From positions 1-24,229 of the IMG/VR virus record IMGVR_UViG_3300001828_000080: a stretch of 24,229 bases of DNA, one strand, 5' to 3'. Shown one piece after another: positions 1 through 12,200 of this stretch; positions within the stretch are counted from its first letter, which is position 1, and the number at the start of each line of letters is the position of its first letter. Both the position numbers and the translations under genes were made by a program. The DNA is from a virus. The notes under the pieces are model-generated. The model was given only the letters and a program-made list of their open reading frames with translations. It was not told where the DNA came from and ran no database searches.

Positions 1-16
1 CGAATAGCGAATACAT

Positions 17-89
17 TCCTCTATAGCTCAGTCGGTAGAGCGAGTGACTGTTAATCACTATGTCCCTGGTTCGAGCCCAGGTGGAGGAG
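17..89 (+). tRNA. tRNA-Asn (anticodon GUU)
   Basis: A complete 73-nt cloverleaf folds by eye. The acceptor stem is TCCTCTA (17-23) with TGGAGGA (82-88), containing one T-G wobble, and the discriminator base is G89. The D arm is GCTC/GAGC (26-29/38-41). The anticodon stem is AGTGA/TCACT around the loop CTGTTAA, giving anticodon GTT at 50-52. The variable loop is 60-64 and the T arm is CCTGG/CCAGG with loop TTCGAGC. No CCA is encoded, so a host CCA-adding enzyme must finish it. It decodes AAC and AAU. Phage tRNAs are usually read as compensating for codon-use differences from the host; here the tRNA sits directly upstream of very long asparagine-rich fibre genes. Confidence 0.97.
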
Positions 90-186
90 TTATGAAAGGC
101 GATTGCACATGGTCCGAACAGTTCGGATACATTTATCTGTGTGTCAAAGAAATAGTCAAAATACTTATTCTAGGAGACAGGTATCG

Positions 187-231
187 CCCTGGTGTATAAA
201 TAAATCCGAGGATAAATTTTACACCGCAGGG
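187..231. repeat. Imperfect inverted repeat spanning the late promoter
   Basis: CCCT-GGTGTA (187-196) is mirrored by TACACC-GC-AGGG (220-231), giving ten paired positions with a 2-nt bulge on the right arm. The late promoter box overlaps the end of the left arm and lies mostly in the loop. A transcript starting near 208 would contain only the right arm, so the dyad would matter at the DNA level or in read-through RNA from the tRNA side. Confidence 0.45.
195..202 (+). promoter_or_regulatory. T4-type late promoter box TATAAATA
   Basis: TATAAATA, preceded by G, exactly matches the core of T4-like late promoters, which are read by the phage sigma gp55 with the sliding clamp and have no -35 element. 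It lies 41 nt upstream of the giant structural gene, so the transcript would begin near 208 with a leader of about 35 nt. It is the only exact copy I saw outside coding sequence, and no obvious promoter or terminator follows until about 22.7 kb. I infer it drives the whole fibre operon. Confidence 0.8.
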
Positions 232-242
232 TCAGATTAATC

Positions 243-3200
243 ATGCCATTAACACGTCTGGATAACCTTATCAGCTCTAAGACTGGTAAGTATCTTTATG
301 TTTCTCCTGATGACTTTAACGCTACAGATTCGTTATCAAACAGAGGTAACTCTCCTGTTACCCCATTTAAGAGCATCCAACGTGCGTTCTTAGAAATCGC
401 AAGATATTCATATACTCCTGGTCCATCTAATGATAGATTTGACCAGTTCAGTATTATGCTGATGCCTGGCATTCACTACATTGATAACCGTCCTGGTCTT
501 GTAGATACGAATGGTATTGATACTTTTGAGTTTAGTCAACTTCTAAACTCTTGGGGTGATGATCCCATTCTTGATATCTCTAATCCTGATAACGTCCTCT
601 ATAAGTTTAACAATACTGAGGGTGGTGCTATCATCCCTCGTGGTTCTTCACTTGTTGGTTATGACCTTCGTAGAACCACTGTTCGTCCTCTTTATGTTCC
701 CGATCCTGCCTCGGTAACTGTTCCTCGTTCTGCTATTTTCAACGTAACTGGTGGTTGCTACTTCTGGCAGTTCACCCTAAAGGATGGTCAGACAACTGCT
801 GAGTCTCCTCTATTCAACTCTGCTACTGGTAGTGGCGAAGTTTATTATGATCCTACCGACTTTACTAGAAAGGCAGCACCTAACTTCTCTCACCACAAAC
901 TAACAGTATTTGAATATGCTGACAAAGAAGAGTTGCAACTCTTCTACAGAAAGATTGCTAAGGCATTCTCTGCTTATCAACCTACCATTGATGATGTATC
1001 ACCCGAAGGAATTCCTGAGTTTGACTTCAACGTTCAAGAAAACAGAATCGTTGGTCCTCTATCTGACTCTCGTGTTATTGAGTCCCTCAAGTTTGATGAC
1101 ATTGCAGGAACTTCTAGTTGCAGTATCGAAGTAACAACGAAAGTTGACCACGGTTACTTTGCTGGTCAGTTTGTTGCTATTTCTGGAACTGAGATCGATG
1201 ATGAGATCGAAGGTTTCTGGCCAATTTATGATATTTCAGATGATCCACGTAAGTTTACTTATCGTGTTCCTTTTGTCACATCAGGTATCGGTCAAGGTCT
1301 GACAACAGGTGTTGAAGTTAGTGTAAATTCTTCTCCTGCACTAGGTCAGAACGCGCAAGTTCTCGCGGAAGTTGACTCTGTTGAGTCCGCATCTCCTTAT
1401 GTTTTCAACGTCTCAATCCGTTCGGTTTGGGGTATTTGCGGAATCTGGGCAAATGGTTTGAAAGCCACTGGATTCAAATCCATGGTTATCGCGCAGTATA
1501 CGGGTGTTTCGCTCCAGAGAGACGACAGAGCATTCATTCGCTACGACGAATACGCAAACACTTGGAACCAAGCATCACTAGTTGACGCATTTGCTACGGT
1601 TCCTTACCACGCGAAGGGTGATTCTTACTGGAAGGATGACTGGAGAAACTTCCACGTCCGCGCTTCGGAAGATGCATTTATCCAGAACGTTTCGATCTTC
1701 GCTGTTGGTTTCGCTGATCACTTCCTGATGGAGTCAGGTGGTGACATGTCGATCACTAACTCTAACTCAAACTTCGGTAACACCTCACTACACGCTATTG
1801 GTTTCAAAGGATTCTCCTTCAACCAAGATAAGGCAGGTTATATTACCGATATTATTCCTCCTCAACAAGTTGTTGAGAGTGAGACAAACAGAGAGAAAGT
1901 TCTCTACTATACTATTGATGTTCAGGGTTCAATTCAAGACTCTGCTAATCGCTCCAAGTTGTTCCTTGGTGGAACAGATCTAGACAATCCATTAAACCGT
2001 CCTGCTGCTACCATTGGTGGTTATAGAGTTGGTGGTAAGAGTGGCGACAAACTCTATGTCAAGCTTGACAAAAAGAACAATATTGATACTTTTGAGGCAA
2101 CACTAGAACCAACTGGTTTTGTCAAGTATATTGCTAAGGGTTCTATCCTCAACCCAAGCAACTTCACAATCAACAGTGTAAATGTAGACGCTGCTAATCT
2201 AATCGAAAGCAACCGTCGCATGATTCAGGAGGAAGTCTTCGGTTATATCTTGGAAAGATATCCTAGACTTCAGAACATTTCATACGTCAACCCTGATCTA
2301 AATCCTGCTGCTGGTCGTTATTTCGACGCTAAGAACCTAATCCAAGCAAATCGTCAGACTATCGTTGATAGTGCATTTGATGATATGGTTGAAACTTTTG
2401 GTGTTGCTAACATCGAAGGTGTTGCTGATGGTAAGTGCAAGCGTGACATTGGTTTCATTGTTGATGCTATCTCTGAAGACCTTAGAGATGGTGGCAACTT
2501 TAATACTATTGAAGCAACCAAGTTCTACTTCAATGGTGATGGATCACCACTACAGAATGGTCTTGTAGGAGAAGAACAGTATGCAGTCTTTGCTTTCAAT
2601 AGAGCTAGAGATTACTGTAAGAAAGCAGTTGCTAACCTACTTCCAGTTAAGGCAACTATCTACGATCCAGAGAGTGATAACCTCCTTGCTCCTTATGGAG
2701 TAATCTCTGGAAGCACTGGATCTGGTGCTTTGGGACTGGATAGTGAAGGTGTTACTGTTGACAAAGCTAACAAGCAAGATCCAGCTGGTCGTTACAAGGA
2801 TGCATACAACAGAATTACTGATCCTATCAACCGCGAGTTTATTCTTGACGCAGCACTAGCAGAGGTTGCTGTCTATCATCCAGACTTCTATATTCCTGGT
2901 GATACTCAGAGCAATGCTCAATCACGCTATGCTGATGCCTTCAGACTAATTCGCCGTAACAATAAAGAGATTACTGATAGAGCACTTGCCAAAATTGCTG
3001 CAGCACATCCTGATTTCTACTTCCCAGGTGATGCTCAGACAACCGCTGATTCTAGATTCTATGATTCCTATCGTCTAATCGAGCAGAATAAGGATCATAT
3101 TGTTGATGCCGCCCTTGCAGAAATTTCTATCTATCACCCAGATTTCTATATTCCTGGCAGTGATCAGACAACAGCACAGTCAAGATTCTTTGACTCATAT

Positions 3201-6200
3201 CGTTTGATCTATCAGAATAGAACTGAGATCATTAATACTGCATGGACCAATATGGTTGGTGCATATCCTGGTGTTGCTGGAACTGAAGTTAAGTGTAAGC
3301 GTGACCTAGGTTACTTTGTTGATGCTGTCTCCCTTGACGTATTCATGGGTGGCAATAAGTATTCTCGTAAGTTTATTTCTGAATACTTTGATGGCAATGG
3401 TCAGTTCTTAACCAATGGTCTTGATGGTGAGACCACTGAGAGCATTCGTGCTTTTGAGGAAGCAAGAGACCTCATGAAGCAGGCAATTACAAACCAGTTG
3501 TCTGTTCAAGATCTTGGTATTACTGGCGATCCAAACCCAGGTCAGAATCCACCTCCATATGGAACAGTTGGAGTTACGACAAATAATCTAAATCCTGCTT
3601 CTTGCGCTAATGTTCAGTCTGCTATCGATACTCTTGCGGGTATTGTAATTGGAGTTCTTCAACTACCAACTCCATCGTTGGCAACACTTCCTGCTGAGAC
3701 ACCTTATTCAATTGAAGCTGGTGAACTCAAGTGCCGCAGAGATATCGGTTACTTTGTTGATTCTGTTGCACTTGACCTCTTCATTCGTGGCAATGAGTAT
3801 TCATACAGATTTGCTGCTGAGTATTTCGACAACGCAGGTCTTCCAATCAGCAATGGTCTAGTTGGAGAAACTGCTGAGAGCGTTACTGCTTTCGAAAAAG
3901 CAAGAGACATGATGAAGTTGGCACTAACCAACTCTCTATATGAGAAGGATCTGACTATTACTCCTGATCCAAACACTGCTCCCGATAATCAAGATCCTAC
4001 ATCTTGTGCTGATGTTCAGGCAGCAGTTGATACTCTAACTGGTATTGTAACAACGATTATCAATGATGGTAACCTAACTTCTCTACCTATTGAACTCAAT
4101 AAGGGTTCTGCCCCTGCTGGCATGGCAAAGTGTGGTCGTGACATCGGATACTTCATCGATGCTATTTCTGTTGACTTGTTTACTGGTGGAAATGGACACA
4201 CTAGAAGCTTTATTGAGCAGTATTTTGATGGCAACACACCTATTTCTGGCGGTGTTCATAACACCCCAGAACAAAAAGCTGCTACGCTAACCGCATTCTC
4301 TGAAGTTTCTTCATTCATGCAGTCGGCAGTTACAAACCAACTCTATTATAGAGATCTAACTGTTACAGCAGATCCAAATGCTGGACCACTTGGCAATGAA
4401 GATCCTGCAAACTGTGCTAACGTTCGTAGTGCAATCTCCACTCTTGCATCATATGTAACTGATGCTGTTTCAGCGGAGAATCTAAACAACCTTCCTGCTC
4501 TGGTTGCTTCATCATTCCTCACTGGTGAGACTAAGTGCCGCAGAGATATTGGTTACATTGTTGACGCTGTTGCACAGGATCTCTGGTTTGGTGGTAATGA
4601 GTATACCATCGCAGCAACCAAGGAATACTTCAATAATAATGCTCTAATCGGTAACGGTGTTGATAACGAAGTTGGTCCTTCGGTCACAGCATTCAAACGT
4701 GCTGCTGATCTAATGAATCGTGCAGTCAACAACCAATACTACAGCCGCGACTTAACTCTAACCCTAGATCAGATTGGCGATCCAGCATTTGTTGCTGACA
4801 TTCACGCCGATGCATATAACCTTGTTCTAGACAACAAAGAGTTCATTGCTGCTGAAGCATATGAGCGTATGCTTGCTGCTTACCCAGCATATCAACCTTC
4901 TGCTGGTAACACCAAGCAGGACTGCCTAGACGACGTTTATGACGTTCTAGACGAGGTAATGTGGGATGTTAAGTTTGGTGGTAACTCCAAGACTTATGAC
5001 GCTGCTAACATCTACGTTACTAACGTTTTTGAAGGTCAACCAATTGATACCTTCCTAGATGCTGAGCGTGATGAAGCTGCTAAGGTATTCCTTGAGGCAA
5101 AGAACATTGCTATCCAGTGCCTTAGAAATGAAACTGTAAGCATATCTGCTGGCAATACTCTAACTCAAACGTTTGATCCTACTATTGTTGATGATTGGGA
5201 TGATGATTTTGCACCACTACCTAAGTGTGGTTCTGCCGCTGGTGCTGTAGATACTCTGTTTGATATCCTTCTTCAGGCAATCGGCAATGATGGTGGAGTT
5301 GGTAACCTCAACGGTATCACGAGAACTGCTCCTACACAACCAACTACTTATGAACTAGGTAATTGCTCTGATGTTCTAGCAACAATTGATACCCTCATCG
5401 GTATTGTTTGTGATGCTCTGACTGCTGGAAATCTAGATGATCTTCCATCACTAAGCAATGGTCTATGGGATTGTGCTAACGTTCGTTCTTCAATTGAGAA
5501 CCTCTTTGATATCGTCACAGATGCCGTTTCTAGCGGTTCTCTTGCAGGACTGCCCGTTGTTAACCGTGGCGACTTTATCGTCAATGCAGAGGCATCTAAG
5601 TGCTTTAGAGACGTTGCTTACATTGTTGATGCTATCGCTAATGACCTCAAGTATGGTGGTAATATCAATAGCGTTCAAGCAGGTGAAGCATACTTTGTTG
5701 GTGCTCAACTAGATTACATTGATGGTGAAAGAGACGAAACTGTTGCTGCTTGGAACTATGTCGGTCAAATGGCAATCGCAGCAATGCGTAACTTTGACTT
5801 CCTTGCATACAACTGCACAACTACTAGCAGCTCGACACTAACTTCCATTGTTGATGCTGTTGGAACTGGAACTAGAAACGTTCCTGCTTCTGCAATTATT
5901 GACGTTGGCGACAACAGAGGCATCTTGATCGGCATGAAGGTCGAAGAGTATGCTCTTTCTAATTACACCAACGGTCTATTAAGTGCTGGTGCTACACCAA
6001 TCACAACTAATATTCCATCTGATACTTATGTCAAGAGTCTAATTGATACAGATAAGATTGAAATTGGAGTTCTTGGATCCAGATTGGATACTGGTGTAAA
6101 TCAGAATGCTCAGCAGGATAGCACATCTACTAACCTATACTTCACTTTCGAAAAAGGTTCATGGGCAGATACACTTCCTGAAACTGTAATTGTTGGACCA

Positions 6201-9200
6201 GAAGGATCTGGTGAGGATGTAATTCAAGATACCACAGTTTCACCTTCTCAACGTGAGTGTGCTTCCACTGCTGCGGCAATCACTCAGCTTGTAGAGAACA
6301 TCACAACTATCATTGAAACTGGTCTAACCAAAGTTGTTAACAACATCACTGTTCCTACAGTTGATCGTGTTGAACCAACATTCAACACTGCTTTACTTGC
6401 ATCTAGAGCAACTGTATTTACTATTGATACAACTGGTTACGCTTCAACCAATGCACACGACTTCGAGACTGGAACTCCTGTTAGACTTGTTCCACGTCCT
6501 CGTTTTGATACCAATACTGGTAAGTATGTCGAAGTCGATAAGCGTCTCATCAGACTACCTAACGGTTTTGACACCAATACAACTTATTATGTAATTGCTC
6601 CTGGTAGAGCAACACAACCTGTTGATTATTCTGGAACAAGTTTCTTCGATGGAACACCTGGATCCATGAATAAGTTGATGCTTGCAACCTCTAAGGAGAA
6701 TGCAGCAGCAGGTATTTACATCTATGCATCTGAAACTGAAACAATCGATCAGAATATTGAGATTGACCTCTATCAGTTTGTCCTAGATGACAAGTATGAT
6801 CTCCACACGTATTCCTGTGGACTAGTCAACACTGTTGTTGGTGGTATTGAAACTGATATTGCACATATCTTTGACAAACCATCCAGCGCAACAACTTATC
6901 AGAAGGTATTCTTTAGAGAGATTGAAGGCAATGATCTACCAGATCTTGCTACCACATATGCCGCAGATCCAGCAGTTGCTACTACTACTGGTGTTAATGC
7001 AGGTAAGATCAATCCCAACAAGGAGTTCTTTGTTCGTTATCAAACTAGCAAAGTCTTCACAATTCACAAGACAGAAGCTGACGCTCTGAATAATGTAAAT
7101 CCAATTACATTTAACAACGCTAACGGTCCATTCAGAGTATTTGCTAACAAGAAGCGCAGTCCAATGCGCTTTGATCCTACATTTAATGGCGATGATACCG
7201 ATAACGGTAAGTGGTATCTACAGTGTAAGGATAGAAGCACTGAGGATCAAAATACTGTATGGCGTGAGATCTTCTATAGAATTCACGAACCAGACTATAG
7301 CAGCAAACCAACCACAACTGATACATGGTATGAGCGTATTGCTGATACTAGAGATGCAAACGAAAGAACTTACAAACTTCGTTATGTCATTCCTAAGTAT
7401 ATCGAGAACGCTAGAGATCCTATTAATGGATTTGTCATTAAGACAAGAACTGACGACACTCGTAAGTTAGTTCCTCAGAAACTACTACTTAAGCCTGTAT
7501 CTGGTAACGTATATGGTGCTCGTTTTGAAAACCCACAGCAACCAGGAGAATTCATTGGATTCACCCAAGAACAGTTTGATGCTGATGATACTCTGAACGA
7601 ACTTTCTGCATATGATCCATACAGAAGACCTCTAACTGGTGAAGATCAAGACATCGATTACAGAGCAATTGCTAGATTTAATTCTGGTGTTGCTGCTACA
7701 ATTCAGTCTGGTCGTTATGTAGAAGATGCTTTAGATTCAGCAATTAACTACTTGGAAATCACTGTATTCGATCTTGGTATCGATACTAAGAACTTCCCTG
7801 GACTAAGAAATGAGATTTTAACAACTGTCAAGATCTCTGCTCCTCAAGGTGGTGCTTTTGTTGCTAACAAGACACAGAGTATCGTATCTAACTCTGTTGG
7901 ATTTGGTGGTAATTCTTCTGGAACTGCATATATTCATGGATACTTTAGTGTTGGTGGTGACCACTATCTAATCATCAAGGGTATTAGTGGTGCTAAGGGA
8001 ACTGCCTCCCTAGAGTATAGTGAGTTCCAAGGCACACGATTCACTCAGGGTAATGTCTTTGCTGATATGCTGGAAGACCAGGATATGGGCAAATCGCTAC
8101 CTCTGAAGACTCATATCAGAAAAAATTTCCCAGAGTATTATTACAAGCAAAACGGTTCTAACGTTTATACTATTACTCCTGGTGATCGTATTCAAGATGA
8201 TGCTGGTATCGAATACTATGTTGCTAGTGTAGAAGATACTGGAGTCATTGAAGATACATTCTACATCTTTGATAGTGCAGAGCTTCAGAAGAGAATCCCA
8301 GGTCAGCAAGATGGTATCTACTATTTAACTGCTCTTCGTGGTAATATCTCTCCATATCCTCAAGGCGCTGGTGTTTCTACCAACTTCCAGAAGTTTAAGT
8401 TCTCTCAACCTGTAGGTAAACTTTATCCTCTCAACTACAGAAACGATCCTCTCTGGTTCCAAAAGTCTGGAACCACGAACGAAGAGAAGAACTACTACTC
8501 GCAGTTAATTGATCCACCTCAAGCATTCTCTGCTGCTGATAACTACATCCATGGTAAGGTTACTGTCAACGATACTAAGCACTCTGTAACTAGAGAGCTT
8601 ATGAGCGATTTAACTGCTCAACCAGCATTTGTTCAGAATACTTACACTGCTGACAATGAGATCAAGGCACAACTAGGTAATGCAACTTCTGGTTCAGAAG
8701 ATCGTCGTATTCCTATTGCTGGTGATAGCACAGTTGTTTCTGATCAGCGTTACTACGTTGAACTTCGTAGACCATCTATCGCTCGTGCTGGTAACCATAC
8801 GTTTGAATATCTTGGTTTCGGTCCTGGTAACTACTCAACAGGTCTTCCTGCCCGTCAGGAGATCGTTCTAGAACCAGAAGAGGACTTCTACGCACAGTCC
8901 AAGAAGCAAGATGCTGGTATCGTATTCTATACTGGTATCAACTCTCAGGGTGACCTCTACATCGGTAACAGAAGAATCAACGCTATCACTGGCGAAGAAG
9001 ACTTCATCGATAGAGCAGTTCTTGCTGATGATGGAGACGAGGATGATGTAATCGGACAACTCGTTACTACTTTCGACACTCCAGTTACATTTAACCAGAA
9101 CATCACAATTGTTGGTGGTCCAGATGGTGAACTAGTTAATAACATCAACTCACCTGTTCTAGTTAATGTTCCTGACAATCAACTAAGGAACCTTGGAGCA

Positions 9201-12200
9201 CCTTTAGTAGTTTACTCACTAGTAAGTTCTACTGATCCTATTAGTGGTCTTCCACAAGACGCTTCTCTTGATAGAGAAGCATTCTTCCCCAACACATCTG
9301 GTGATATCCGTCTAGGTAAGAACCGTGTTGATGCTGCTGTCTTTGGATTTAATCCAAGAGGCGAGGGTCAAAATTATATGATTCAAACTCACGCCCCTGG
9401 CGGTGTTGGATCAAATATTTGGCCAAATCAAGATAGTTTGGTTTCTCAGGGTGGATCTAGACTTGCAGCAGATCAATATATCACTTACACCAATGTTCTT
9501 CCTTCTACAGGAGACATGGCACTCAAGGGTAGTGCAGTTAATAAGAATGGTTCACTTGGTTGGATCTTTGCTAACATCTACACAGTTATCCCTAACAACG
9601 TAATTTCTTCCTTGGAAGTGATCGTTGATCAGAGTGTAAACGTTGGATCATTTACATTTATTGACAGCAACAGCAACCCAGTTTCTGTTGGTTCTCTAAA
9701 CATTAAGTCTGGTTCTGAGATTAGACTACAGAATATTAATTACAGTGGTGTTCTTAATGGAACATGGCCAGTTCTTAATACTCAGGCATATCCATTCTCT
9801 CCAACCAGCAACGTTGTATACTTCCAGATCACTCCAAGAACTGGATCTCCAATCGGCGCATTTAACGAGACTTGGAGCACTGGTATTGTTAACGCTCCAA
9901 CAAATGCATCTCCAAATGCTCTTGTTTCGTTCTCTGTATCGAATTGGAAGGAATTTGGTGTTCTAGGTGCTGAAGCACTCAGAACTGAAACCGAGACATG
10001 GGGTGACTTTAAACTTGGTATCAACACCATCAACAGAGCAACGCATGATGCATATAAGGATGCATTTGTAGAGGTTCAGAACACTGATCCTCGTGCTAAC
10101 CTAGACGTTGTTGGTAACGCATATATCAGCGGTCGTAAGACAACTGATTGGCTTTCAAATGATGAGTATGCTGGTCGTAACAAGAATAGAATTTCTGATG
10201 CTCTTGTTGTTGGTTGGTTGGATGAAATTCCATCACCAAATAGTGAGGACATTGATGATGTAACTGCTGCTTTCCGTGTTTCTACCGAAACCGTAGCAAT
10301 TACAGAGTCTGGTAGAGGTAATAATGAGAACAAGGTTGGTATTAACGTCAACAACAGTGAACTTGATAGAGCATTAGTTGTCAAGGGCGATGCAAGATTC
10401 ACTGAGGATGTTCGCTTTGAGCGTGACATTGAGATCCATGGAGATGGAACTCTAACAGAAGTAAGAACTGATACAACATCTGGAATTTTCAATCTAATTA
10501 CAGATGCTGGATTTGTTGGAACTCTCAACTTTGCGAATAGCGCAAACATTGCTAACCTAGTTAACGGTGCTGAGACAGTAAGATTTGCTGATGTTACAAC
10601 AAACGCGCAAACAATTGCTATTGGTAACAACTCAAGCACTAACACATTTAGAATTGGTAATGCTGTTGCTGGAGATCAGTTCTTCTACATCGGTAACCTT
10701 TCAGATCACAGCAATTTCTGGGTTGGAAACACTCCTGATGGTGCTACTGTTGCTGCTGATGGATCTATTACAACACCAGGAAGTGGAATTAGTAAGATTG
10801 TAATTGGTGGTGCTTTTGGTAACACAAACCAAGACCAGTCATTTGTAAGAGTTGGAACACAAAATCTACGTGTTGATGGTGATATGTGGCTCGGATTCCG
10901 TCGCCCAGGCGGATCTGCAGAACTAAGATCACAAGCTTCACTAATTAGTTTCTTCTCTAACTCTGGTGGTCCTTCGACTATTAACTTCGGTCTCAATGCT
11001 TCTGAAGTTAACATTGCAGGTCAGGGTGGAACAACCACAATTAATAACTCACTCCATGTTGTTGCTTCTGCTAAGTTTGATGGTAACATCTTACTTTGCG
11101 GTGGTCTTGCTTCCTTCTCCTTTATCGGTGACAGAGCACAAATGGGTTCGACCATCTCTGCTCATGGTGACGGTGTGGAACCAGATGGATCATTCACTAA
11201 GAATGTTGATATTCTCAATGTCTTAGTTCTTGGTCCAACTGATGATGGATACAACGCAGTTGATACTGCTGGTTCTGGTCAGTGGGGTGGAACTGCATTC
11301 CAACAGGAAGTAACAACTATTGGTGGAACACCTGAAGTTGAACCTCAGGATCTTCCTACCCTAACAGGTGATGAGTATTATCTACCAATCAAGAATTCAC
11401 CCAACAAGCAAAATGGTGATCCATATCTAACAACTGGTGATTATATCATCGTTGATAGTGCAGTTTCTGCAAGCGGACATCCTGAGATTGTTCAAATTCT
11501 TGAGGTAATGAGAGGCAATGTTGGTCCTTTCTATCTAAGAGTTAAGCGTCAACCATTTGGTAACTTTGGTGGTGTTCTAACTAATCACCCAGATACAACT
11601 CCAATCTACAAAGTAAATGTTCAGTTTGACGCTACTTGGTTGGAGATTGGTGTTGACGGTGCTGGAGCGCAAGATAACTTCTATCTTGCTGAGTTTGGTG
11701 GAAATCTAACCACAAACGATTATGTTATCCTCAGCAGAAATGATTCCACTGGAACTCCAGAATATGTTGCTGTAAACACCCCAATCTCTCAAGAAGTTCA
11801 GAAGTTTAGAATTAATGATGGTGAAAATTGTGATGATGAATCTGGTGATGTATTTGTCGTTAACTCTGTAACTGGTGATACTATCATCAAGGGTGGCACT
11901 ACTATTAACAATACATTGACCATCTCTGGTGGATGTGGAACAATCAGTAACATTGCATTCTCTGCAAATTCTGTAGTTAATACTAAAGTTCTTACCAATG
12001 TTGTTGTATCAACACCAGATAAAACAATCAGTGATATTCAAATTGGCGATGTTATTGAGATTGTTACCAATGAAGCTTCACTGCAACCTCTATTTGACAC
12101 GCATGTTGCGGCAGTTGATGCCACAAACAACAGAATCTTCCTTGACAAACCAATGGCAGGTGGTGGTTCTGCCAATGTAAACTTCCAGGCTCGTAGAAAC

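Noticed and set aside
113-127. TCCGAA-CAG-TTCGGA hairpin considered as a terminator after the tRNA
   Set aside because: Only six pairs with a 3-nt loop and no following T run. It may be a processing or chance structure.
92-199. 35-codon open frame beginning right after the tRNA, with GGAGGAG (83-89) upstream
   Set aside because: The apparent ribosome site is the tRNA acceptor stem, the length is easily reached by chance, the frame ends inside the late promoter box, and the product resembles nothing I know.
2799-3281. Regular repeats considered as a CRISPR array
   Set aside because: The repeats are about 130 nt, diverged at synonymous positions and translated in one continuous frame; there are no identical short repeats with unique spacers.
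10076-10645. 189-codon open frame on the minus strand inside the giant structural gene
   Set aside because: Low-complexity Leu/Ser/Val product typical of the antisense of Asn/Asp/Thr-rich coding sequence; the forward gene is clearly real.
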